A stretch of 64,000 bases of DNA. Source: Hofstenia miamia (Eukaryota > Xenacoelomorpha > Acoela). The stretch spans positions 1,367,030 to 1,431,029 of the forward strand of contig SCFE01000060.1 in NCBI GenBank assembly GCA_004352715.1, in the 5' to 3' direction. Below are positions 1 through 10,789 of the stretch, one piece after another. A model generated the notes under the pieces. The model did not search any database, had not been told where the DNA came from, and saw only the letters and a list, made by a program, of their open reading frames with translations. Each line of letters begins with the position of its first letter. Within the stretch, counting starts at the first letter, position 1. Position numbers and translations under genes: made by a program.

Positions 1-440
1 TATTCTACCCTATAAGGATATTACATCATGTTAATAACTGTACATTAGCATTATGTTTAGATCCTGACATACAATATCAAGTGAAAATTACTATATCGTG
101 AATTTTAGAGTTTTCTTTCTTCTAAATAAGTCAACAAAGCAGCTAAAATATCTATATTTATGTCAAATTTGCAGCCTTTGGAATTTCTCATAAAATAGTG
201 GTCTAGCGCACCTGAAAAGGTAGCTGTTTTGTAATTGCTATGGTTTTAAGTTTTTCCTTCAGTTTAAAGACTAGTATTGTTGCCTTCGTAAAGATTTAGG
301 AGGGGTCTTTATATATAATGTGGTAGGGGCATTTTAAGATGGTCAGAATTTGCTAAAATTTGCGCAGTTTATTGTCATATAGATGCAAAATTAGCATAAA
401 AATGAACTTGATTCGAAGAAAAAGGTGTACAATAAAACAT

Positions 441-443
<3 letters not shown>
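1..443. other. AT-rich DNA, no gene seen
   Basis: No open frame here has coding character on either strand. CpG occurs at an ordinary rate, unlike the 18.5-30.6 kb block. Confidence 0.5.
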
Positions 444-477
<34 letters not shown>

Positions 478-1235
478 AAANNNNNNNNNNNNNNNNNNNN
501 NNNNNNNNNNNNNNNNNNNNNNNNNNNNNNNNNNNNNNNNNNNNNNNNNNNNNNNNNNNNNNNNNNNNNNNNNNNNNNNNNNNNNNNNNNNNNNNNNNNN
601 NNNNNNNNNNNNNNNNNNNNNNNNNNNNNNNNNNNNNNNNNNNNNNNNNNNNNNNNNNNNNNNNNNNNNNNNNNNNNNNNNNNNNNNNNNNNNNNNNNNN
701 NNNNNNNNNNNNNNNNNNNNNNNNNNNNNNNNNNNNNNNNNNNNNNNNNNNNNNNNNNNNNNNNNNNNNNNNNNNNNNNNNNNNNNNNNNNNNNNNNNNN
801 NNNNNNNNNNNNNNNNNNNNNNNNNNNNNNNNNNNNNNNNNNNNNNNNNNNNNNNNNNNNNNNNNNNNNNNNNNNNNNNNNNNNNNNNNNNNNNNNNNNN
901 NNNNNNNNNNNNNNNNNNNNNNNNNNNNNNNNNNNNNNNNNNNNNNNNNNNNNNNNNNNNNNNNNNNNNNNNNNNNNNNNNNNNNNNNNNNNNNNNNNNN
1001 NNNNNNNNNNNNNNNNNNNNNNNNNNNNNNNNNNNNNNNNNNNNNNNNNNNNNNNNNNNNNNNNNNNNNNNNNNNNNNNNNNNNNNNNNNNNNNNNNNNN
1101 NNNNNNNNNNNNNNNNNNNNNNNNNNNNNNNNNNNNNNNNNNNNNNNNNNNNNNNNNNNNNNNNNNNNNNNNNNNNNNNNNNNNNNNNNNNNNNNNNNNN
1201 NNNNNNNNNNNNNNNNNNNNNNNNNNNNNNNNNNN

Positions 1236-1271
<36 letters not shown>

Positions 1272-1300
1272 AAATATACATATATATATATATATATAAG
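444..1300. repeat. (TA)n microsatellite containing a 755-N gap
   Basis: Pure TA dinucleotides run into the gap at 481-1235 and resume on its far side until about 1300. The gap therefore lies within one long TA tract. Open frames through it are artefacts of Ns and TA repeats. Confidence 0.95.
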
Positions 1301-1455
1301 GCTTTAAATAATTAATTTAATAAAACGTTAACCAGTATGTGCAAAAACATTTTAGATTTATGTAAAATTTTGAGACTTATTTGCAATAAATAGTTATGGT
1401 AATGGTAACGTACTCGACTTTTTCTCATTTAAAAATAATAAATTAGCAAATTGAA

Positions 1456-1566
1456 ATGAGTACTTGTGATAACCAAAAAGAAGCCCCTCCCGCACCTGGG
1501 TTGCTGAATTCAATTAGTGGCATACTGCAAAGTGATTCAATGAAGTCGTCTCTTGAAATGTCGTAA
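1456..1566 (+). CDS. Short coding-looking frame, possible first exon
   Basis: An ATG opens a 36-codon frame with mixed amino-acid use (acidic/Gln N-terminus, a Pro-Pro-Ala-Pro stretch, then Ser-rich), unlike the Lys/Asn/Ile/Phe frames that chance gives in this AT-rich DNA. It ends at a TAA lying within GTAAAT, which could instead be a splice donor, making this a 5' exon. I recognise no family and no downstream exon. It could be chance. Confidence 0.22.
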   Translation: MSTCDNQKEAPPAPGLLNSISGILQSDSMKSSLEMS

Positions 1567-2769
1567 ATGCTTCGAAAGTATAAGAATGCAGAACGGCAAT
1601 AGACTTTGAACTTAAAATCTAAACAAAGAGAATGACACAACCCAAAAAAACTACAAAAATTTCTAAGGTTAAGCAATCAAACAAAATATTCAGAACTAAA
1701 TACTACAATACCCAATTCTTCTAAAAGTATTATAATGCATTATTGGTTCAATAGAAAATTATAACTGTAGTTATTATTGAAAATGTTACTTGAATAATTT
1801 AGTCTAAATGTAAGGTAAATATTTCTAACGAAGTATTTCTTCTATTTTTATTATAATATCTGATAAATTTATTAAGCTATAACGAACGTTAATTTATTAT
1901 GGTTGAGCTTAGGCCTGTACACGTATACATTGATTTTTGTTATTATTTTCTTTAATGTAATAATTAGCCATCCAATATAAATATGTCGTTGGAAAAGTTT
2001 AGGATACATTTTAGACTCTAAAGTATGCATTAATTTTTGCAAAAAATATTGAACTAATATTTTTAACAAAATTTAATGATTTAAGGTAGAAATATGAGTA
2101 ATCTATACTGAATCAAAAGGCGGTTATTGCATTTTCTAGAGCTGTTACGTAATATTTCAAATAGATTGTTCCAGTACCTAAAATCTGTAATACTTCAAAA
2201 AAAGTTCAGTGCTCATAACTCGATATCTAAAATCTGAAAGCACCAAAAGATTCCGCATATTAGAATCCGACCGAGTCGCCCTTGTCTGGAATGGTTTGAT
2301 CTGCTTGCATAAAAACAATTCGTTGTTCTAAATTTTTGAAAATATGGGTTTTATACTGCCTGACTATTTGAAGTTTAGATATAGGAATAGTTTGAAAATA
2401 TTTCAAATAAACGAAATTCGGGTAGCTTAAGCCCTCTTCCAATATCGTTTTTTGAAAGTTTTGTAAAAATTCCACTTCTCCCACGATGCCACTCTACAGA
2501 ACCATAACAAATTGATTTATTTGCTAGTATGTAGAAACTACTTTTGTTATAAAATATGGTGTTATGTTCTTTGGGTGTGTAAATATGTTTGACTACGTGT
2601 TTTCAATTTAGAATATATATGAGTGGACTAACTAAGTTTGTGTGTAATATTAATACCCTAATCTTTAACTGAGCTTGACCTTCTAACCGTTGTATTGGAG
2701 TTTAGTTGAATCAAAAGATTATTATAAACTGTTAACAATTGATATTTTTTTCACTGAGTGTTGCATTAT
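1567..2769. other. AT-rich DNA, no confident gene
   Basis: The only stretch of note is a 75-codon open frame on the minus strand (2260-2484) without an ATG at its start and preceded by an AG. It has plausible coding composition but no recognisable domain. Nothing else is seen. Confidence 0.35.
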
Positions 2770-3072
2770 TTTCCAAGTAATCTCAAATAATCTTCATTTA
2801 TCATCAAGATCATTACTAAAATAATTTCAAGTTGTCAGCAAATAGGAATGGCATTGTAGAATCACAGTAATTTGGCAAATCGTTATTAAGAATTTAAAGA
2901 ATAATGCACCGACTACTAGTCCCTGAAAAATACCACTTGTTATATCGGCCTGATCAGATATTATACAATTGAATATAACTTTTAACATTTTTTTTCGTAA
3001 AACCAAATAAATTTTAATAAATTTTCTCCAATTCCAATGCCTTTCAAGTTTTCTAACAGAATTCTTATACAA
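2770..3072 (-). pseudogene. Reverse transcriptase fragment of a non-LTR retrotransposon
   Basis: On the minus strand the translation shows the RT core order: a GIFQGLVVGALFF motif (the usual G-PQG-x-x-GPLLF block), then, after a frameshift, NDLPNYCDSTMPFLFADN, which corresponds to the catalytic xADD block. The second catalytic Asp is Asn and frames are broken, so this is a dead internal fragment of an APE-type element. Clade cannot be assigned from so short a piece. Confidence 0.75.
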
Positions 3073-3347
3073 ACCTTATTAAAGACGTTGAGAAATTTAA
3101 GTAACAAAACTATCTATATTAGAATCGAAATGTACATAAATATTTTATAAAATGGCGTTAGATGTTAAATAGTAGATCTATTTTCACATTTTCTGCTGTG
3201 ATTTTGAAAGATCTGCACCAAGTATATAAGATAAATTTGTTTAAATGCAATCATTTCAAATACTAAGTATAGTTTTGGTAATATGCATTGGTCTTTAATT
3301 TATAGTTTATTTTCTTGTGAATGAAATATATAATTGCTTGCTTCCAG

Positions 3348-3503
3348 GATAATGTGTTTGATATAAATATATTTCGAAACAACTGCAAAATATGTGGTGC
3401 AAACGCTATTGAAAATTTATTAAGAAACAAATGGGGATGTTATCACAATGAGATTCTTTCAACGAAAGTTTCAAAATCACTTCAACTATGTTATTCATTT
3501 TAA
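3348..3503 (+). CDS. Possible terminal exon, unidentified
   Basis: A CTTCCAG acceptor-like site is followed by about 51 open codons and a TAA. The peptide contains CKICGANAIENLL with paired cysteines but fits no family I know. No partner exon was found nearby, so a chance frame is quite possible. Confidence 0.18.
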   Translation, partial: DNVFDINIFRNNCKICGANAIENLLRNKWGCYHNEILSTKVSKSLQLCYSF

Positions 3504-4016
3504 TTTCAAGATCGTTGATTAATGATAATGAGAATAATATATTCATAATAAAAGAATCACTTAGATTCTACAGAGAGCAAAAGTAGTCACTAAAAGCATT
3601 GGATATATCATGTAAATCAGTGAGATCTATATTTTTGCAACTCATCATTTTAGGAAAACTTGAATGAGACATTGTGTTTATGAGAACAAGATTCATTGAA
3701 ATTGACCTTAAAAGAATTTTTTAATAAAAGTTATTTTACATAACTCACTCTATGGAATCTAATAGACTCCATTCGATATACTTAAAATGCTCAGGCTATA
3801 CTTGGAATACTAAATTATCACATTTTCTGGATTATTATTGGAACGAAGAGACTCTGTTATAATAGATTTTATCTACGGTGGCATTACGCATTTACACAGA
3901 ACACAAATTGATGACATTGTATATGTAATGATAATATATGCATATGCAAATCATTTTGGCAGAGCAGAAATGACTCAGATACATACATTACCAAATATCT
4001 ATTTCGATCCACTAAC

Positions 4017-4227
4017 CTGGATAATTGTGTTTCGGAGTTTTTCTATGTTGACTTTTAACTTCTCTACCCGTTTGTGGAAAATGTATTGTTTTCATGTCTT
4101 TCATGTCCTGAGGAACAATATATCGAAGTTCAATTTTGTCTTCATCAGCGTCTAAAAAGAATTTTAGTCCAACTTGGATTGACGGCCAAACGCAATTTCT
4201 TTTATATCCTGGATGAACATTCGCCAT
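4017..4227 (-). CDS. Candidate first coding exon of an unidentified gene
   Basis: ATG at 4227 opens a 70-codon frame with balanced, hydrophilic composition (starts MANVHPGYKRNCVW; later MKDMKTIHFPQTGREVKSQ). It ends exactly at CCAG followed by GTTAGT, a good splice donor. That layout is what a 5' exon looks like. The family is not recognised, and the downstream exons (lower coordinates) could not be found with confidence. The antisense open frame over the same bases is a shadow. Confidence 0.35.
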
Positions 4228-4509
4228 AGTATTTAAATACCGTATTCATAAAAATTGTATTTTGTGGGAATTGATGTTGTCAATTAAATAACTCGTAGGG
4301 ATGTTAATCGAATATACTGCTAAATGTTAAATAATTCAGTTACTGTAAACAGAAACACTTTGGTGATGCAGGGCGGCGGAATAACAAAAATATAATCAAA
4401 GCCATTATACGATTTTAAGTTGGTAATAACTGACAAAATAATTCCAGCATAAATTAGAGATTTTTAAAAAGACATGACTTTTTAAAAATGTTTATTTCTA
4501 GCAAAAAAT

Positions 4510-4640
4510 CATAATTTGCCGAGGGACACGATGCTGTTAGTGTCTGCTAGCACTGATACAGAACTGGTGGCGACCCTGAATGCCCAACTGGATGCTATTC
4601 GTCACTGGTCAAACACATGGGAATGACCTTTAGACCCTCC
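4510..4640 (+). pseudogene. Reverse transcriptase scrap (after the catalytic loop)
   Basis: Translation gives DTMLLVSASTDTELVATL followed by AQLDAIRHWSNTW, which is the region just after the xADD motif in non-LTR RTs. The reading ends after about 40 codons. It points opposite to the next RT scrap at 4688-4862, so the two are separate insertions or a rearrangement. Confidence 0.7.
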
Positions 4641-4687
4641 AAAGCAGTCGCCCAATGATTTTCCAAATCGAATACTACAAATCCTAT

Positions 4688-4862
4688 CGGAGACTGATTT
4701 TTATGAAGCGTTATTAGTGTTGCACAAATTTATTATAGTTGAAATTGCTTCTTCAGCTCCATCAATAAAGTTTTTTCCTGCTACTAAGACGTTTATATCG
4801 TCAGCAAACTTGACAAAATCTATATTAAGACCATTTAATTGTAAGTCGTCATATTGTCATGT
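4688..4862 (-). pseudogene. Reverse transcriptase scrap with FADD motif
   Basis: The minus strand reads LNGLNIDFVKFADDINVLVA and on through GKNFIDGAEEAISTIINLC before a stop. FADD is the catalytic loop of the palm domain. Only about 50 codons survive. It is a remnant of a different RT family from the plus-strand scrap just upstream. Confidence 0.75.
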
Positions 4863-5194
4863 TAATTTCAAAATCGGCTATCTGCAAAAATAGGCTAACT
4901 GAGCTAATCACACCAATGTGATAATTTTATAAATCTGTATTATAATATTAAATGCGGATCTATGAAGGTGTTAATATTACACTAATTCAAAATTTGGCTA
5001 TCATTTTAATATAGATTGCCGGATTTTTTGAATCAGATAGCCGGATTTTGAATTAACACTATTCCAATTAAATGCTTTTTTATGTTTCTCGAAACATAAT
5101 TTTAAAATAATAATTCCGTTTGTTTTGTTATTGAATTTTTTAAATGTATTGTTCCAAATTAATGAATTATTCCGCTAGTGTGCGAATATCAAGT

Positions 5195-5275
5195 TAAGCT
5201 CATGCTACACAAACAACTTTTGTAGCCGATTTTTGTCGTCTGCTCGAACAACTTTTGTCGCCAACTTTTTTTGTT
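5195..5275. repeat. Fragment of a TIR/MITE family shared with 17.27-17.53 kb
   Basis: CATGCTACAC is followed by an (A/G)AACAACTTTTGTAGCC stretch and a second internal AACAACTTTTGTCGCC. The same words open the element at 17268. Only one end is recognisable here, so this looks like a truncated copy. The following 5300-5460 is low-complexity DNA rich in ATTAAAGAAA, with no gene. Confidence 0.55.
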
Positions 5276-5857
5276 AATTTGGTATCCCTTGTCGAAATTT
5301 CTTGAAAAACATTAAAGAAAATTCAATTTTCTGCAAAATCATTAAAGAAATTAAAGAAAATTACAGAATACATTAAAGATTTTAATGATTTTACTAATAA
5401 AATAATTCTTTAAAATAATCAAAGAAATTAAATTTTATTTAAGAATCTTAAAGACAGTAAAGCTGAGCCTGATATGATACAAAGCTCTCTTAAAAAGTCT
5501 AAGTAGTGTAGGTAGGGCTCACTGACTCAGGGTCTGGATGATTTTGCATTTTGTCCCCACATGAAGTGGAACTTCATCAATTCAAAATTATTTGAAATAG
5601 GAATCTTCAGTAATAATATAATTACTGTAATTATCTGTGTAGTATGGCTCACAACTTTTTGAAATAATCAGGTAGTTGCATAAAATTTTTGTTTTAGAAA
5701 ACGTTAGCATTGTGATAATTAAGCAATTTATGCTGTACCCCGTAGTAGACTTGTACACACCCCGAGATCTTACTGTTAAGCTTGACCTTGAGAACATGAA
5801 TTTTGACCCAACCCAACAATGCAAATTACTTCATGTCTTAATAGCGTTGCTGTTCGC

Positions 5858-5860
<3 letters not shown>

Positions 5861-5890
<30 letters not shown>
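5861..5890. repeat. (TA)n microsatellite
   Basis: About 15 TA units run into TTTATTTATTTA and then a hAT-like element end. Confidence 0.95.
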
Positions 5891-5893
<3 letters not shown>

Positions 5894-5902
5894 TTATTTA
5901 TA

Positions 5903-5985
5903 CTGGGGTAGGTTAGGACAAAAGTATACGAGCACGGGCTTTTATACTACGGGCACAGCCGTACATACGGGCTCTGCATAAATAT
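5903..5985. repeat. GGGC-rich transposon end (hAT-like)
   Basis: A GC-richer patch reads GGGTAGG, then ACGAGCACGGGC, TACGGGCACAGCC and ATACGGGC. The reverse complement of 10340-10442 has the same kind of words (GTAGGGCCAGTGCCCGG, TTCGTGCCCATA, AAGCCCG). The two face each other across 4.5 kb and both abut (TA)n. They may be the ends of one element or two solo ends. The hAT assignment rests only on end style. Confidence 0.35.
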
Positions 5986-5999
5986 TTGTTGTTGTTATT

Positions 6000-6721
6000 C
6001 GAGGTTAAATAATTTAAAATCTTAAAATCATTTGTTAGATGTACATTAGGTCTATTCTATATATCTATGTATATGCATTTCGGGTAACACTAATCTTCTA
6101 GATTTATAGAAGAAATTACAAAACTACATAAAATTTTACATATAAAATTCATTGCCTTCATCAATTTTAAGGAATTCCATTTCACTGGCATTTTCTGATA
6201 TTGCATTAATAATAATATAGTACTTATGTACAATATATTGTAATGTAAGAAGCTTACGTTGCTAACTTCAGTAGACGAATTAATGTAATTTACACATTTC
6301 AATGACATACAAACAGTGCAGTGTAGCTTCAATTTAATTACTTTCATACTGTTTGGTATGTTGTCAATTATTTAGAGCCGGGATTTATATGCTTAAAAAT
6401 ATTCCGAAATGTGTGTCCTCAAATAATGCGTTGAAATTTTGAAAATACGCTTTAATATATGCATAAAAACTACATTACAGGAAAAAGCTTCAATTACCAA
6501 AGTATACATTATTTCACTAATATACATATAAATGTTGCTTCGAGTGATCAACAGTCATGAACATTCGTTGTGGCGCTTAAATTTTACTAGCTAGACTAGG
6601 GGCGCATTTCTGTATTTAGGAAAATTTATAGGATTAACATCAATTGCCTAGATTTCACGGATCGTAAATCGAGATTACTTGTAAAGCATTCAGCTTTTCT
6701 TTGCACCCCCCCTTATTATTT
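6000..6721. other. AT-rich DNA, no gene seen
   Basis: Frames on both strands are short and AT-driven. No domain, repeat or RNA gene is recognised. Confidence 0.45.
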
Positions 6722-7073
6722 CTATGAGATTATCGAGCATCTCAAACTAACTGAANGAAGCTTCGACCCAGTGAACATTGATTTTCCAAACTTGCTAGTT
6801 ATCTACTTTTTAAGAATCCATGAAGTACAGGATGACCAGATTGAAATTGCCCTATCAGCGACAGATTACCAACTCTCCGATACTTCAAATTGAAAGACAA
6901 AGTTGTCACTCAGAGAGAGGTCCTAATGCAGCTATCCCAGGAATCTCAGTATGCCACCCTTGAACAATGGGAAGGTGACTTAGCAACAGAAATGGTAATG
7001 GCTACTCAATGCATTGTGTCAGGTCCCACTCTCCACCTGNTATGAGATTATCGAGCATCTCAAACTAACTGAA
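6722..7073. other. Segment bracketed by single Ns and a direct repeat
   Basis: About 33 bp beginning TATGAGATTATCGAGC occur at 6722-6755 and again at 7041-7073. Single Ns stand at 6757 and 7040. The 282 bp between the Ns is richer in GC than its surroundings and partly coding-looking (for example QLSQESQYATLEQWEGDLAT), but has no recognised family. The repeat-plus-N layout suggests a misplaced contig or gap fill. Confidence 0.55.
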
Positions 7074-7360
7074 AAGAAATAGCTGCCCTTGCATTATAGG
7101 TTCAGGACGAAACTGAAAAATATTGTAATGAAACATTCCTACATTAAGTTGTCGTCCAGCAAATAAATCCGTTTTAAAATTCCCAATATTTTTGAATCTT
7201 TAGTTTCGAGGTGTTGCATGAACAGATAGAATTTAGAGAAATAGTTGGCATCTGTGGCATTCGCGTGTGAAATACGATGAAATGTGTAAACTATTGCTAT
7301 CAAAAAAATATACGCTACGGAAACTGTCCAAATGTGCGTAAAGATCTGCTTTATGTCTTA

Positions 7361-7508
7361 GGCCGCGCGCAAACGATACAACTTTCGTTGCTAAACCAAT
7401 TATAGCGAGCAATGTGAAAGGATAATTTTGAAATAATTTGAATTCCTCAAATGTGGTTTCTTATCTTAATTGGTTTCGCAACAAAAGTTGTATCGTTTGA
7501 GCACGACC
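7361..7508. mobile_element. 148-bp MITE with TTA target duplication (Harbinger-like)
   Basis: The left end reads GGCCGCGCGCAAACGATACA. The reverse complement of the right end reads GGTCGTGCTCAAACGATACA. The match continues for about 45 bp per side (AACTTT-GTTGC-AAACCAATTA). TTA precedes and follows the element (7358-7360 and 7509-7511), and a 3-bp TTA/TAA duplication is typical of PIF/Harbinger. No coding capacity. Confidence 0.75.
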
Positions 7509-7776
7509 TTAAGCATATAAATCCTAGCCTGATCATGATAATCGGTTCTACGTAATATAAAGGATTTCAGTTTTTCAAAAAATATCATTAGTTAAAATAA
7601 TTAGCAATAAACTTGGTAAACTGTAAATTCTGCATCCATGTTTTTGATGTTGTGTTTTATAGTTTTTGTACTTCATGTAATTATTGACGCATTAAGTGTA
7701 GTATTAGCAGCTTTGTTGAGGTGCTTAGTTATGCCAATGTACTACACTTAGTAAGAAATTCTATAGTAGTCGCAAT

Positions 7777-8105
7777 ATGAGGTAGACATCGACCCGATCG
7801 GAATATTTACTACCCGAATCGACCCGAAAATTTAATACCTGAACTGTTGACTTTGATTTAACGCTATTTATCTCTGTTCAATCAAATGATCATTAGCATC
7901 ACTCATTTCCTGATAGGGGAAATTCATTTGTATTAGTTCACGTCTTGGATATTTCTCAAATCGAGCGGTAATTAACACAAGTATTTTTTAATAAGCAATC
8001 TAATCCGTGTACCCGAGCCCAAGCCGAAATGACAATTTGATATTCGAACCCGACTCCACCTGAAAACATGTCGGGTTTAATCGGGTACATGATGTCACTA
8101 CCTAA
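7777..8105. mobile_element. ACCCGA-rich terminal-inverted-repeat element
   Basis: Left end AGGTAGACATCGACCCGAT; right end, reverse complemented, AGGTAGTGACATCATGTACC continuing CGATTAAACCCGAC. Several internal ACCCGA words lie near both ends. Non-coding, about 330 bp, imperfect ends. The style is that of hAT-derived MITEs, but I could not define a clear 8-bp target duplication. Confidence 0.45.
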
Positions 8106-8169
8106 TTTGAAGCGCGCTTTCTCAATGATTGACAAAACACGTTCATTAGTATTTCAAAACGGAACTTAA

Positions 8170-10169
8170 CACTAGAACAACGAAGCGGTCAAAAATGACC
8201 GCAAGAAAAGTTTAATCATTAATATATTTTCAAACAATTGTCATAAAATTGTGAACACTTGTGACTTTTACTAAAATTATGTGTTCTCACTCAAGTTATC
8301 TAAGATAAACAAATTTTATTTACATGTATGATTCATACTTCTTTTCACTTCATCTACCCTAAAACAACGACTGCGGTCATTTCTGACCGCATGTATTATT
8401 AATGCATTATAAATTTTGTTATTTCAATTCACGATTTATTATTATCACAAATATATTATTTATCGTATAATTTCATTTCAGATGTTCACTGTTGGTGAAA
8501 AAGTTCTAATTTTTTGGTCTGATGGACCCATGGGTCACTGGTATTCTGGAGAAATTTTACGCGTCAATAATAAAAGCTATCATGTTAAATATGATAATTA
8601 TGGCGCAGAATGGAACCAAGCTGTGCGTAAGCGTTATGTGCGACAACACAGAAATATGGAGGAGGAGAATGAATCTACAGATAGTGAAAGTGGTACGGAG
8701 GTCTCAAGTGATGAGCCCACAGGTTTTGTCAGGACTTTAAAAATAAAGTTGTTTTTGCAAAAAAGTAAATTACTAATGATAAATTGTCAGTAATTTTCAA
8801 AATTATTTTTTTAGTCCTGGGAATTGGTTCTGATAGTAACAGTTCTTTTATGAACACGGACGATTATTCAGGTGACAACTTTGCATCATCTACAACTTTA
8901 GATGACCATAGCCCAGTGCTTACTAGAGTGAATCAATCAAGTCAATTACAAGGGAGGGACGGTACTTTTTGTCAGGTCTTAGATTCATCACTTACCACAA
9001 CTGTGGGTCGAAGAACTGTACACAATGTATTTATTTCACGACCAGGTGTACCTAGCTCAACCAAAGGCTTAGTTACAAGTGAAAAGAAAGCATGGGAAGC
9101 CTTTTTTCTGACAATATACTTATTTATATTAGAAATGCTACCATTGAAGAAGCAAACAGACTCTCTATTTCTAATTTTGATCTCACTATATTGAAATTGA
9201 AAAAGTTTCTGGGATTAGTGCTGCTACCTGGTGTTTTTGGATCCAAACACTCTGTTGAATTTCTTTGGAGTCGTAAATATTGTTCTGATTCATTTCGAAA
9301 GGTGATGTCACGCGATGAGTTTATGACAATAAAGAGATGCTTACGATTTGAAACTCGTTCCAATCGTAGTGGACGACTTAGCAATGACAAATTCAATCCT
9401 ATTCGGCATTTATTCGAAATATTCCGAAATAATTGTCAGAAAAACTTTGTTCCAAATTTTTCTCTTGTCATTGATGAACAACTCATTCCATGTAAGAGTA
9501 GATGTCGTTTCATTCAATGCATGCCATGCAAGCCAGACAAATATGGCATAAAGATGTGGTTGTTGGTTGATAATGAGACCAAATATGTTTGCAACTTTTT
9601 GCCATACTTAGGCAAAAATGACGGTGAAAGACCCGCGAAAAACCTTGGTCAAAATGTTGTGTTGGAGCTTTCTCAAGCTTATCAAAACAAAGGTTATAAT
9701 ATTACATGTGATAATTTTTTTCACAACTTTGCAGCTAGCACGCATGCTCAAAAGCAGAAAACTTCATTGGTTGGCACAATTCGAAAACACAGAAGAGAAT
9801 TACCTGCTAAAATTAAGATTCAGCAATCTGTGCATAGTACAAAGTTCTTCAAAGATGAAGAAGGGATTGTTTTGTCATCATACCAATGTAAACCAAAGCG
9901 GTCTGTATGTCTATTATCAAGTTTACATGACTCACCCAATGGTGATGATTCAACTGTCAAAAAGAAACCGGACATTATTCGATTTTATAATAAAAATAAA
10001 TGCGGAGTTGATGTTTACGACAGCATGGCAAGAAACCGTATCTCTAGTAAATGAATTATTCTAACATTTACATATTGTTTTTGTGATGTAAGAAAAACTT
10101 TATATCATTGCGGTCAAAAATGACCGCCGCCGTTGTTTTAGGATAGAAAATTTTTCCGTTGTTCTAGTG
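8170..10169 (+). mobile_element. piggyBac-family DNA transposon, 2,000 bp
   Basis: TTAA target sites flank the element at 8166-8169 and 10170-10173. The ends are a perfect 13-bp inverted repeat, CACTAGAACAACG at 8170-8182 and its complement at 10157-10169. Inside lie GCGGTCA-TGACCGC palindromes at 8185-8202, 8373-8390 and 10110-10127, and a subterminal CTACCCTAAAACAACG (left) matched by CGTTGTTTTAGGATAG (right). The cargo is one broken two-exon transposase gene. Perfect TIRs and TSD argue for a fairly recent insertion. Copies like this could be moved only in trans. Confidence 0.95.
8482..10054 (+). pseudogene. piggyBac transposase with Tudor-like N-terminal domain, broken
   Basis: Exon 1 starts at ATG 8482. 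Residues 2-54 (from FTVGEKVLIFW to RKRYVRQ) resemble a Tudor/agenet or chromo-barrel fold: GxxVxxxW, WYSGEI, YHVKYDNYG. An acidic Ser/Glu tail follows. The inferred intron is 8723-8814 (GT...TTTTTTTAG), which keeps the frame. In exon 2 the reading frame shifts at the T6 run 9102-9107, one T short of staying open. The DDE_Tnp_1_7 core follows with all three Asp: VIDEQL (Asp at 9473), ITCDNFF (9720), KCGVDVYDS (10010). Translation stops soon after, so the C-terminal helix-rich part and any Cys-rich zinc finger of the family are missing. Not functional as it stands; the frameshift alone could be a sequencing error, the C-terminal loss could not. Confidence 0.9.
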
Positions 10170-10339
10170 TTAATTATGATTGCTTAGTTGTAAAATTAAA
10201 CTTCTCAGTGACTTCAACAAAAAATTTTATTTTTAACTTGATGTAAGCTTCACTGATGGTTATGTCAGTTTAAGCATGTTTCTTTTTAATATCACAGTTG
10301 AAGGTTTTCTTGTTGTATCAAGCAGTTTTAGTTAAATAA

Positions 10340-10442
10340 CATTTAGCTACGGGCATAACGGGCTTAGTATATGGGCACGAACAAACCAACGAACCTATTT
10401 TCTTGGGTGCGGGCTACGGACCGGGCACTGGCCCTACTCTAG
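10340..10442. repeat. GGGC-rich transposon end (hAT-like), facing 5.9 kb
   Basis: Contains CTACGGGCATAACGGGC, GTGCGGGCTACGGACCGGGC and ends GGCCCTACTCTAG against a (TA)n tract. See 5903-5985 for the matching end. Type is inferred from end style only. Confidence 0.35.
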
Positions 10443-10464
10443 TATATATATATATATATATATA
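10443..10464. repeat. (TA)n microsatellite
   Basis: Eleven TA units directly after the transposon-end-like patch. Confidence 0.9.
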
Positions 10465-10789
10465 ATGACTTTATAACTTTTTATTTAACTGCACTCCAGG
10501 TCTGAAAACCATCTAATTTTAAGTGGACTGCAAAATAGTCCAACAGTAAAAAATATAACTTTTATGACTTTGTTGTTTTAATTATTACTGAAGAACAACC
10601 TCATTCCTCAATTAATATAATATCGACCATTTGCGGATGAAAATAAATAAATATTTTGACACATATTAGATAGACTACGTCTTGATGTATCAGAAAACTT
10701 GTTTTGTTGCATGACATCTTCGATATCATGGAAAAAATATTGTTTTCCTCGAAAAATGGATTTTTAAATCACGTTTTAGCTCAGAATAC

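Noticed and set aside
360-1307. Long open frames through the N gaps (here and at 14.4, 17.5, 32.2, 35.4 and 59.7 kb)
   Set aside because: They are open only because Ns and TA or TTG repeats contain no stops; there is no coding evidence.
9618-10064. A second long frame inside the piggyBac element
   Set aside because: It overlaps the transposase core in another frame and carries no domain.
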